Assembly: GCA_025175895.1 (NCBI GenBank)
Contig: CM046001.1
Coordinates: forward strand, 25,368,314-25,432,313
Direction of reading: 5' to 3'
Source of the DNA: Wurfbainia villosa
Lineage: Eukaryota > Streptophyta > Magnoliopsida > Zingiberales > Zingiberaceae
DNA length: 64,000 nt
This document shows, in pieces, positions 22,957 through 32,755 of this stretch (within the stretch, counting starts at the first letter, position 1; each line of letters starts with the position of its first letter). A model generated the notes under the pieces. It was not told the origin of the DNA. It saw nothing but the letters and a program-made list of their open reading frames with translations, and searched no databases. The translations under genes were made by a program, and so were the position numbers.

Positions 22957-23980
22957 TGATAGATTCTGCACATAGAGGTAGAGGTGCTCTGGATTGGGCT
23001 GAATGGGAGAATCAGATCCAGGAATATGAACTTATCAAGAAACATATGGAAGCACTTCAAGAAATTTAACCTCATCCTTTGCCGATCTTGGTTCATTTCA
23101 ACATATTTGGCACTATAGTGCCATCTAAGCATGCTTCTATAGCTCCTATTTTTGACGACCATTTGGATGGTGATGCCCACTACATTTAATTAAACTTTCA
23201 CATGGAACGTACTCTGGCAATGTTTCTGAAAGAAGAGGGCTTGGTGATAGCCGTTGGACTGATGATGCCAACCTCAAGTAGGGAGTCAAGCTTCTGCAAT
23301 TGATCAGGCAGTAGAAGACCAATTTCTAACTTATATGCGTGCAACAATGTCTATCCTTAACCCTCAAACTAAAGAAAAGCTTGTGGATGAAAACTCAGCT
23401 AATCAACAATTACCAACACTGCATGATATTGTCCCATCTATTGTATCTGTTGGTAGCACAGTTTCCTCAATTCTGTTAGGACACTTGAATTTTAAATGGC
23501 ATGCAAGCATTAAAGAGAGTGGGATTTCTGTGTTTACAAAATGTCGGTATCTTGGGAGAGTTATTGATTTTCTTAATGGGATTCTATTAGAGAAGCCAGA
23601 ATTTTCTAATCTAATTATGCTTATGTGCTTGTTTGGACATCTTGGATCGTATTGGTATATCTTCCTCCACACACCACTTATAATTGCAACTAATCAGGTT
23701 TATTCTTCCAATTCTTTTGTTGTTTCTTGTTCATTGTATCTTGATCTTCTTTGTATTTCTCTATTGCAATCCACTTTTGATCTTGTATGATTTTTGATAA
23801 ATCCTTTTAATTCATATATGGAATGTATTTATAGCTGTAGAGAAGTAGATGATAAGCAAGCAAATGGTAGGACAATATTACATAGTGTTTTGAGGGTACC
23901 CCACTCCTACGATCATCAAGTGAGCATTAATGCAATTATCCACTTTGGGAGGTTTTTGTATCAGGCTTTGTTTATTTGAT
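22957..23980 (+). pseudogene. Unidentified coding-like sequence, possibly a captured gene piece with intron
   Basis: Readings at about 22970-23060 (RGALDWAEWENQIQEYELIK) and 23185-23275 (HGTYSGNVSERRGLGDSRWT) are followed by a 151-codon open frame at 23335-23790 starting MRATMSILNPQTKEKLVDEN. The charged, non-repetitive composition looks like cellular protein, but I cannot name a family. Near 23697 CAG|GTTTAT resembles a 5' splice site; a T-rich stretch and TTTATAG| near 23834 could be the matching 3' site, and coding-like sequence (KQANG) follows. If right, genomic rather than spliced sequence was captured. Confidence 0.45.
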
Positions 23981-24171
23981 TGGATTGGAACTCATCATAC
24001 ATGTTGACTGTTGTAGGAGTCAGATCTTTTGAATACCCTAGATCGGATTAAATTGGTGATCCTAAGTAACTTATTTTTTCGGTCTCTAAATTATTGATCT
24101 AGGTATTATTTGAGAAACTAGTTAGGGAGTCAGTATTTCTGTGTTTTTAGTATTGCTCGGGACGCACAAAA

Positions 24172-24188
24172 ATAAGTGTGGCGAAATT
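24172..24188 (+). other. Polypurine tract of element J
   Basis: AATAAGTGTGGCGAAATT directly before the 3' LTR start TGAGG, preceded by GCTCGGGACGCAC. This arrangement is characteristic of Athila 3' ends. The usual GGGG run has one change to GGCG. Confidence 0.7.
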
Positions 24189-24706
24189 TGAGGATTTCTA
24201 TTAACATTTGGGGATTTTAGGCTCTTTGATTTGGGTAATTACGACTATTCATGGTGTTTTTGCATATTGGATCTAGTTGAAATTAATTGTTTATTCCCTA
24301 TAATTTCAGTATTATTTTTCACGGGTGAATGTGATTTTGTAGGGAACATGAAAAGAGCTAAATCAGAGCAATTACAGCCGTCGATCCGGATCAAATTTAT
24401 CACAGCCGTTGGATTTATTTCATTCAGCTTAGGGATATTAGTCGAAGCCATTTAACCCTAGATCTAATGGGTGGCTGAGGGCTAAGGAAATTGGAGATAA
24501 AATCCAACTTTTTCACTCGCGCGATCAAGCAACGACACAGAAGCACAGAACGCAGTGTTCTTCTTCCTCGTGAGCGCGGTGACAGATCCACTCCATCACT
24601 CCGATGACGATTCTGGCGATCCCAGGTCCTCCCTAATTCCATTCCACCCGGCGTACTCTTCTCCCTTTGGTCCGGCGGAGTTGGCAGCTGAAGTTGGGCG
24701 ACGACA
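24189..24706 (+). repeat. 3' LTR of element J, left part
   Basis: 518 bp that align with 16666 onward (shared CTCTTTGATTTGGGTAATTA and so on), with about 20 bases missing after the TG start. It is interrupted at 24706 by element A; the last five bases cgaca are the left target duplication of A (right copy cggca at 34656-34660). Confidence 0.9.
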
Positions 24707-26635
24707 TGAAGGTTTGGTTTCATTGATCCGTGAGGGGAAACTTCGCTTCCCACTTCACCTTGGTTGTTTGTTCATGCCGATCCCATCGATGTCTCTGGAT
24801 TAAAAAAATTTAATCCTAGACAAAAGGGATCGCTCAAACAACCAAGTCATCGTCGTGCTATTCGTTTATATAGGTCACTTGAACAAACTTGTTGTTCAAG
24901 CGACCAACCTCTATTCGACTAGTAGCCGCGGAATAGACGATGTCCAGATCGCCGACTTTCATGTTTATGTTCGGGATCCAAGTATTATTTAGCCACAAAC
25001 AGATTATATCATGCTCATAATTGAAAAACAAAAACAAACATGTTACAAAAGAGAATAGAGAATCGATATACCTCTCGATCTTTTAATGTATGACCTTCCT
25101 CCTTTCGGACGTCGTGTGGGAGATGATCTACCAAAAGTTGAAGCTCCTAGATCACCAATTTTCCTTCCTTGCTAGTTCCGAGCAAGAGGAAGAATAGAAA
25201 CAAGGCTCTTTTCCTTCTTTCAACCAACCAACAACCTCCAAGGATGGAGCTTGCCGCCGACCAAGAAGGAAGAGGAGATTAATGGTTGCCAGCCAAAAGC
25301 TTCAAGGGAGGAACCTAAGCCTTTGTTCCACAAGCCAAGGAGAAGGAGAGGACCTACTTTGGATGCCGTCCAAGAGCTGGAAAGGCTTCAATAGGCGCCG
25401 ACAGCTTGATGAAGAAGAAGAAGGCAAGGAAAAAACTTTCCTTATTAGGTGCCGCCAAGCCCAAACCCTAGCTCTAAGCTCTTGCCGCCAACTCCAAAAA
25501 CCCTAGCTTCTCTAAATTAATTCTCCACGCCAACCCCTTGTTCTACTTTTATAGAGTTAGGGATAAGCCTCCTTTTAATCTCCACCATTGGTTCTAGGGA
25601 TTTAATCTCAACCGTCAGATCTAGAGTTTTAATCTCAACCGTCAGATCTAGAGTTTTAATCTCAACCGTCGGATCTAGAGATTTAATCTCTACCTTTGGA
25701 TCTAGAGTTTTGTTTCTATCCATTGGATCTAAGCTTCATGAGGTGTTAATAGGCTACATTAGGGACCATGAGGAGGAGTTGGATCTTGGCCACCCATGGA
25801 TCAAGCCCACATAAAGTCCGATCCATTAATGATAATCCAATCCACTAAATTATTATCATTGATCTACCTCACCAACCCCCATAAGATAATATGGGCTTCA
25901 TATATTATTTGTACATTTTCTCCCTGTGTTTAAGATCTCGAATGTTCGTCGATTAATTAATTTACTGACCATTAATTAATCAACATCTAACTCCATGAGT
26001 AGTACCACTCAACCTTTTCATCATGCCGGACCAAGTCCACCTGCAGGGTTTACATGATGAACCTTATGAGCTCCTCAAGGGGACATCATCATCCTAATAT
26101 ATATGACATGGTTTCCTCCTATAATCAACGGCACACCATATAAATAATATCATCTCCCAACTTACTGAGCCTATCGATTTAATCTATAAATCTCATCCAT
26201 TGGTAAATCAAAGAGATGAATACTAAGTATATGTGCTCGTTATTATATCGGGATTAAGAGCATGTACAAAATAATATCTGAGGTCCGATTCGATTATGTA
26301 GTCAGTAATAAATTGAATCACCTCTAAGTCGGTCCTACTCAATACACACAAAGTGCACTAGTGTGATTCTATGGTCAAGACAAATCAATACCAAATCACA
26401 CTACAACCATTTCGATGGTTTGTCCAAAGTCATCTCGGTTATGAGCCTTTACTTATACTTTACAAGGAGCTGATAACATGATCTCCTGTGTGACACCACA
26501 CACCATGTTATCTACAATGTAATGTATTAGACAATATGCATAGTCATAAAAATATGCAAACAATGATCATGTGATTCTTATTTCAAAATAAAGATGTTCA
26601 TACAAAAGATAGACTTTTCAGTATACATCCCTACA
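24707..26635 (-). repeat. 3' LTR of element A
   Basis: 1,929 bp, + strand TGAAGGTTTGG...CATCCCTACA. Nearly the same as 32756-34655. The length difference is largely explained by one extra ~31-bp unit in the CCGTCAGATCTAGAG array at 25574-25738. In its 5' half (25280-25506) is an open frame that is also present in the partner LTR (33330-33554). Conservation there simply reflects LTR identity, and the frame has no known family. Confidence 0.95.
25574..25738. repeat. Tandem units AACCGTC(A/G)GATCTAGAG in 3' LTR of A
   Basis: Five to six imperfect ~31-bp units of the type TCTCAACCGTCAGATCTAGAG plus TTTTAA. The other LTR (33634-33738) has one unit fewer. The minus-strand open frame at 25517-25723 is the translation of this repeat (recurring VEIKTLDL) and not a gene. 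Confidence 0.85.
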
Positions 26636-26648
26636 ATCTCCCACTTAT
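26636..26648 (-). other. Polypurine tract of element A
   Basis: Minus strand TAAGTGGGAGAT next to the 3' LTR, identical in form to that of element B. Confidence 0.8.
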
Positions 26649-26668
26649 ACTAAAAGACTATACTGTCC

Positions 26669-28144
26669 TCAAACTGCCATACATCTGATTCCCATTCCCT
26701 CCACATGCCTATCAAAAGCTCTCGCCGGAAGGGCCTTAGTTAAAGGATCTGCCATATTATCCTTTGGTGCAATCTTGGTCACAACAACTTCTCCTCTCTT
26801 TACGATTTCTCGTATCAGGTGGAACTTGCGCTCTATGTGTTTACTAGCCTTATGGGCTCGTGGTTCCTTCGAGTTTGCAACTGCACCACTATTATCACAA
26901 TAAATTGTGATAATTCTGGGCAAACAAGGATTCACATCCATGTCCATCAGGAAGTTCCTGAGCCACACAGCTTCTTTGGCCACCTCAGAGGCTGCCACAT
27001 ACTCAGCTTCCATGGTGGAGTTCGCCACACATTTCTGCTTGACACTCCTCGATACAATGGCTCCACCTCACAAAGTAAACACAAAACTTGAGGTAGACTT
27101 ACTATTATCCCTATCAGATTGGAAGTCGAAATCCGCATAACCCACAGGGAGTAATTGGTTTGCCCAGTAAACCAGCATATAAACCCTAGTCCTTCTCAGG
27201 TACTTCAATATATGCTTACCGTAGTCCAATGTCCCTGTCCTAGATTACTCTGATATCTGCTGACCATGCCCACGGCATAGCAGATATCTGGTCTCGTACA
27301 TAGCATCGCATACATGAGGCTTCCTACCGCCGAAGCATAAGGAACCGCCTTCATCTCCTCTATCTCCTCAGATGTTCTAGGACACATCTCCTTTGACAAA
27401 GGAACTCCATACCTTAAAGGTAGAAAACCCTTCTTGGAGTTCTGTATGCTAAAACGATCCATAATCGTGTCTATGTATGAAGCTTGGGATAAGCACAACA
27501 TCCTTTTCCTACGATCCCTTATAATCTTGATCCCAAGGATGTGTCCCACCTCTCCTAAGTCCTTCATATCAAACTGTTTGGACAACCATACCCTTACGTC
27601 CGATAACACGTTGATATTGTTGCCAATCAATAAAATGTCATCTACGTATAGTACAAGAAATACCACTATGTTTTTGTCACATCTCTTGTATACACAAGAC
27701 TCATCCGGACTTTAAATAAATCCATAAAATTGGATTACCTCATCAAAGCGGATGTTCCAAGACCTCGAAGCTTGCTTCAATCCATAAATGGACCGATTAA
27801 GCTTACATACAAGATGCTCTTTGCCCTTCGCAATGAATCCCTCTGGTTGCTTCATATAGATGTTTTCCTCAAGAATTCCATTAAGAAAAGTTGTCTTGAC
27901 ATCCATCTGCCACACCTCATAATCCATATGAGCTGCTATGCATAAGAGAATTCAGATACACTTAAGCATGGCTACCGGCGAAAAGGTCTCCTCATAATCG
28001 ATACTCTTTTTCTGAGTATACCCCTTCGCAATAAGTCTTGCTATGAAGGTCTCAACCTTCCCATCTATTCTTCTCTTTCTCTTGTAGATCCACTTGCATC
28101 CAATGGTTTTTACACCATCGGGTGGTTCTACTAGCTCCCAGACC
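26669..28144 (-). pseudogene. Copia reverse transcriptase-RNase H of element A
   Basis: Read from 28144 down. RT with QMDVKTTFLNGILEENIYMK (first catalytic aspartate) and SIYGLKQASRSW at 27927-27712. Then, after a frame break at 27711, 27666-27205 with LVLYVDDILLIG (catalytic YVDD), LGIKIIRDRRKRMLCLSQAS, and the connection region ending in YQSNLGQGHW. RNase H lies at 27200-26669, with a clean 119-codon C-terminal part (27028-26669) containing STMEAEYVAASE (catalytic glutamate region) and IYCDNSGAVA (catalytic aspartate). Two or more frame changes separate the pieces. The catalytic residues I can see are preserved, which suggests recent decay. Confidence 0.9.
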
Positions 28145-28712
28145 TAATTTGAATCTATAGATTCAATCTCGGTATTCATTGCACTTTGCCAATATGCTGC
28201 ATCTTTATCTTGGATTGCCTCGTCATATGTCCAGGGATCAGGTTCATGTTCGCCAGGGACCAAATCAGAAGATTCTCCCAAGAACATGAATCTATCAGGT
28301 TGTCTCACAACCCTCCCACTACGATAAGGCATCACCTATTTATCCTCTATGACACGCGGTGCAGTGACATGTGGTATATCTTCTTGTACTGGTGGTACTG
28401 AAGAAGTGACTTCCCCTTTTAATTCCTCCAGAACAATTTTACTCTTGGGCTTGTGGCTCATCACATAGTCTTCCTCAAGAAATCTGGTATTCGTGCTAAC
28501 GATCACGCTCTGATCTCTAGGACTATAAAACAAACCACCCTTCATTCCTCTAGGATAGCCAACGAACATGCATATTTCTGTACGAGGTTCCAACTTACCA
28601 GCATCTGCCTTCAGCACATGTGCTGGACTCCCCTATATCCGAATATGTCTTAGACTAGGCTTTCGCCCAGTCCACAACTCTATGGGAGTAGAAGGCACTG
28701 ATTTAGATAGAA
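28145..28712 (-). pseudogene. Integrase C-terminal end and linker of element A
   Basis: 28617-28336 carries the integrase C-terminal motif FVGYPRGMKGGLFYSPRDQ and a proline-rich linker (TSSVPPVQEDIPHVT). 28335-28144 carries SGRVVRQPDRFMFLGE and DEAIQDKDAAYWQSAM, which leads into the RT domain. It is separated from the integrase core (29842 onward) only by solo LTR M; the left copy of the M target duplication is 28713-28717. Confidence 0.85.
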
Positions 28713-28717
28713 CCAAA

Positions 28718-29836
28718 TGTTGGTGCAGTGAGGCACCGAAATCGAACCTGTGTTTTGATTATAACAAAGACACAAAAGTTAAGTCTATTTTGTTTTCTCA
28801 CGAGTTGAATCGAGTGTGCAGAAGATTGATATAGCTGGAGCTGAAGGCTAGCGACACCCGGAGGAAGCCGCGGTGGTCAGGCGATACTCGAGTTACTTCG
28901 GAGGGAGCCGAAGGAATCGAGTGGAAGGCCGGAAGCAAAAGCGACACGTAAGTATCGAGGTAAGCTCGTGTGTGCGAGAGTAAGTAAGGTCGTATCCTCT
29001 TTACGGGGATGATCTTAAGCGTAGATCCGACCAAAGACATCTTATAGATGGTCTAGGTCGAGATCGGATGGTCGACGACCATCAAAATTATGTTTTTATT
29101 GAGCTAACTTTGACTTGCAGCAAGCATCACGATCGCGACTTGGAGGACTCATTGCCATGTATCGATCGCTAGAAGGTTATCAATCGATCGATCGCCATCA
29201 CGATCGATGATGGCCATCACCGATCGATGGTCAATGATCAGATTCGAGGAGTCAAGGCTTATCACTCCACCTCAAAGTGGTTTGGTGTCCATTTGTGATT
29301 GGTTGAAGACCCACTCGAAAAGGGGCTCAAAGGCTATAAAAGGAGGGCCAAATCTAGGGTTTCATCAACAATTCTAAGTGCTCAAAAGCCTCCGTTACGC
29401 TGCAACTCTACGACAACGAAGTCCTTTCATTCCGACGTCTAGGTTTAAGTTTCTTTATTATTGTACGTCGGTCTTAGTTTTTGTTATCAGTTTGTCATTT
29501 ATATTTCCCGAGCTTTTATTGTATACGAGGAGAGGGGGAGTGTCCCTCTACCTCAAGTTTTTGTGGTTTCTTCTTGTATCGATTAACTCCTACCTCTAAC
29601 GAGGAGGAGTTCCTTTAGTGCTTTTTCCCTCCGTACGTGGTCAAGGACCACTAGGGCCTTGGAGTAGTAGCCTTCGGCTACGAACCAAGTAAATCTCTTG
29701 TGTCTATTGTCTCCTTTACTTTTTGTTTTGCTTATCTTTCCGCTGCATATAAGTTTTCTTTTAAAACGAGTTCGTACGAGAAAAATTTTCTTTCGCTATT
29801 CACCCCCCCCCTCTAGCGAACCGCATTGATCCAACA
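28718..29836 (+). repeat. Solo LTR M, Sirevirus type
   Basis: 1,119 bp, TGTTGGTGCAGTG...TTGATCCAACA, with an exact 5-bp duplication ccaaa (28713-28717, 29837-29841). The same family as the LTR of L (2387-3474): shared start, GTCTAGGTCGAGATCGGA, the cgaggaggag block and the terminal CCCCCTCTAGC run. Where L has AGTCGACTG words, this copy has CGATCGATCG words (29125-29230). No internal sequence is present, so it is a solo LTR. It splits the integrase gene of A and is the youngest layer in this stack. Confidence 0.95.
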
Positions 29837-29841
29837 CCAAA

Positions 29842-30390
29842 TTCAGAATGTACACCGTCGTATCTAGAGAATATCCCCAGAACAAATCTGGCAACTCAGA
29901 ATAACTCATCATCGATCTAACCATCTCCATAAGAGTCCTATTCCTTCGCTCTGCTATACCATTCTGTTGGGGTGTGCCAGGTGCAGTCAATTGGGATTGA
30001 ATCCCAGCCGCTGATAAGTAGTTCCTAAACTCTCCCAAGAGGTACTCACCACCACGATCAGATCGTAGTGTCTTGATACTTTTACCTTGACGTTTCTCCA
30101 CATCTACCTTGAATTCTTTGAACTTGTCAAAGCATTCAGACTTGCGGCGCATCAGGTAAATGTATCCATATCTTGAGTAATCGTCTATAAAAGAGACAAA
30201 TTACTCAAAACGACCTCTAGCCTGGATAGACCTAGGACCACACGAATCAGAATAAACCAATTCTAACACATCTTTGGCTCTATACCCCTTGGCCTTAAAA
30301 GGCCTCTTGGTCATTTTACCCTCCAAGCATGATTCACAGGTTGGGAAATCCTCCACCACTAATGAATCCAAAGGTCCATTAGCTATCAAC
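29842..30390 (-). pseudogene. Copia integrase, zinc-binding and catalytic core of element A
   Basis: The minus strand runs from the zinc-binding region (LRLGHINLSRIQRLIANGPL with its histidine, CESCLEGKMTKRPF with the two cysteines) into DSCGPRSIQARG (first aspartate) and SRYGYIYL-like sequence. Then 30152-29842 gives LRSDRGGEYLLGEF (second aspartate) and PQQNGIAERRNRTLMEM (catalytic glutamate). A frame break occurs at about 30190. The DDE set is present. The gene stops at VYILNLV, where solo LTR M entered. Confidence 0.9.
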
Positions 30391-30900
30391 CTTTGAATTC
30401 TGCTTAGGTTAATATGACCAAGTCTAAGATGCCAAAGATATGTTTGGTTCATCTTCGAAGGTTCTTTTCTTTTATTGGAATTAGAAGATGAGTTAATAAT
30501 TTCAATATGTATCGTGGGAGCTTTTGGTTCAAGTGTGTATAAATTTCCTATCAATGCCCCTGAACAGATAATGTCCCTATTTCTTCTTATAACAACTCTG
30601 TTATTAAAAGAAATAGAATATCCATCCATAAACAATTTAGAAACCAAAATTAAATTCTTTCTAAATAAGGGTACATAAAGGCAATTCTTAAGAACCAAAA
30701 GTTTATTTTTTCTCAAAAGATAAATGAACATCTTCCACTGCAATAGCCGGCACCTTCGTAGCATCGCCCAAGTACACGGTAATCTCCCCCTCAGCCAGTC
30801 GTCTGGTTTCCTGGAACCCCTGCAAAGTATTGCAGACATGATTAGTGGCTCCCGTATCTACACACCAGGTGTCGGAAGATAACATCGCTAAACATGTTTC
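30391..30900 (-). pseudogene. Copia protease to pre-integrase region of element A
   Basis: Includes WCVDTGATNHVCNTLQGF at about 30868-30815, the aspartic protease active site (DTG). This is followed by GEITVYLGDATKVPAIAV in the same frame (30945-30703), and then, in the neighbouring frame (30839-30201), LYVPLFRKNLILVSKLFMDG, the conserved strand before integrase. One frame shift lies near 30710 in a run of A/T. The protease matures the copia polyprotein; the active site itself looks intact. Confidence 0.85.
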
Positions 30901-31748
30901 AACGACTAGACCAAAAGATATACCTTGTTCTTGCGGTTGGGGCAATCCTTCTTCCAGTGTCTAGTCTGCTTACAAGTGAAGCACTTGCCTTTCGGCTTCT
31001 TCACTCCTCCCTGAGTACCTCCCACCGCCTTTGCCCCAGTTTGTTTCTTCTTCTTCTTGCCTTTCGGCTTAGAAGTAGAAACCTTTTGGGTCACCATGGC
31101 ATGTGCCTGAGCACTCTGACGAAATAGCCCTTCTGCCGCCTAGAGTTCTGTCAGAAGTTCCGCCAACGAATACAACCTCTTGTTCATGTTTTAGTTCAGG
31201 TGAAATTGCTCAAAACTCCTAGGTAGAGACTGGAGAATGATATCGACCTGGGTTTCCCCATCGATCTCAGCTCCGAGGACTTCCAACTCATTCAAATGAG
31301 CCATCATCTTGAGAACATGATCCCTCACGGGTGTTCCCTCGATCATGGTGGTCGTCATCAAGTTTCTCATGGCTTCTTGCCTCGCAGCCTGATTCTGGTG
31401 TCCGAAAAGCTCTTTGAGATTGAGCATCTTGTCATAAGATGTGGGCATGGCTTGATGTTGATGTTGCAGTACATTTGACATAGATGCCAAAATGTAACAC
31501 TCCCATCTCATCGGCCTTTACCCACTTCTTATAACTCTCTCTCTCTCCTTTTCTGCAGGCTTAGGAGGGCACTCTTCGAGGAGTACATATTTGTATTCCT
31601 CAACAGTCAAGACAATGTCTAGATTCCTCTTCCAATCAACATAGTTGGGTCCAGTAAGTTTGTTCTCTTTCAGTATCACAGCAAGTGGGTTGAAAGTCAT
31701 TTTGAAAGAAAACCTAAGAATCACATAAATCAAAACATTAGATTTCAA
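30901..31748 (-). pseudogene. Copia gag of element A
   Basis: The probable original start is the internal MTFNPLAVILKENKLTGPNY at about 31703; the reading runs in frame to 31518 (DWKRNLDIVLTVEEYKYVLL). After a frame break, 31511-31191 has the capsid core (LNLKELFGHQNQAARQEAMR, HVLKMMAHLNELEVLGAEID). 31097-30906 has a lysine-rich part and the zinc knuckle CFTCKQTRHWKKDC, where the usual glycine before histidine is replaced by arginine. A stop (TAG near 31140) and frame changes break it. Collinear with the gag of element B at 41323-40545. Confidence 0.9.
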
Positions 31749-32739
31749 AAAATTATTGATTCCTCAAACAATAAAATTTTAAAATCAACCAACACCTCAA
31801 AACACCGAGAATATTGTATGCCACGATAGTGTGGACGTTTACGAATTCTACATTTGTAAGAGGAGGTTTTACCCATTAATTTTTCTATCTTGTCAACTTA
31901 ACTTTTTGACAAGTAAAATTAATAGTTGGTTCCTCTTTGGCCCTACAAATAAAAGCAGTGACTCCGATGGGGAGGATACTTATATTTGTATCTAAGTGTT
32001 CACCATTACTCGATACCAAGTCAATTATCTCGGGTTATGTGCCTTCCGATGGGGAAGTGTACACGCTCCTTAATAATTCCCTATAACCATATTTGACCTT
32101 GTGATCCGCAAACAAACTCATCCGATGAAGAGGAAGGAACTCAGAGCCGACGTGCAAGTTTGTTTGCATCACATGTCAAATTGTAATGGAGCCCGTGGGA
32201 ATTTATAAAAATTTCCCTCTCCCACTTAGTAATTTGAAATTGAGGAATTTTCCTAGCCTACGACATGCATATCAAACAAAAAGTAATAAATGTGAAAAAT
32301 AAATTATTTTCCAACTATTATGGCTTTTTTCTTCAATATGTCTTCCGTCGCATCGCCTTCTCGTCCTCTCCTCCTATGTCATGTACGAGCCATCCGGAGA
32401 TCCAAGCCGAGACTAAAATCTATTTTAATTTACATCCATCGATCCTATACTCCACGAGGGAGTGTACATGAAATCTAGATCGAAAGTAAACTAAAATAAA
32501 AGGAGTGGCTAAACAATGCCGTATCTAATTTATAAAAATTAAATACTAGCCTCGTCAACCCCGAGGATTCAACAAAATATACACATACAATCACATACAC
32601 ACATATGGCCATAATAGTCGGATCTTATGCCTGCAACCAAAGAGTTAACTTACGCATATCCTACTATTATCCGACACATATAATATATGAAAAGTGCATA
32701 AAAATTAATCGAATCCTAAACACACAAAACCGGAAACCT
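31749..32739 (-). other. 5' leader of element A, no gene seen
   Basis: About 990 bases between PBS and gag. No convincing coding sequence. The same leader occurs in element B (41363-42198). A motif CCGATGGGGA recurs (31968, 32048 and, as GATGAAGAGGA, 32115), possibly part of the packaging region, which is inference. Confidence 0.6.
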
Positions 32740-32753
32740 TGGCTCTGATACCA
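32740..32753 (-). other. Primer-binding site of element A (initiator tRNA-Met)
   Basis: Minus strand TGGTATCAGAGCCA, a perfect match to the usual initiator tRNA-Met site, two bases inside the LTR. Confidence 0.9.
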
Positions 32754-32755
32754 AT

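Noticed and set aside
25282..25506. A 74-codon frame conserved at 33330-33554
   Set aside because: Both copies are in the two LTRs of element A, so conservation only reflects LTR identity; no family recognised.
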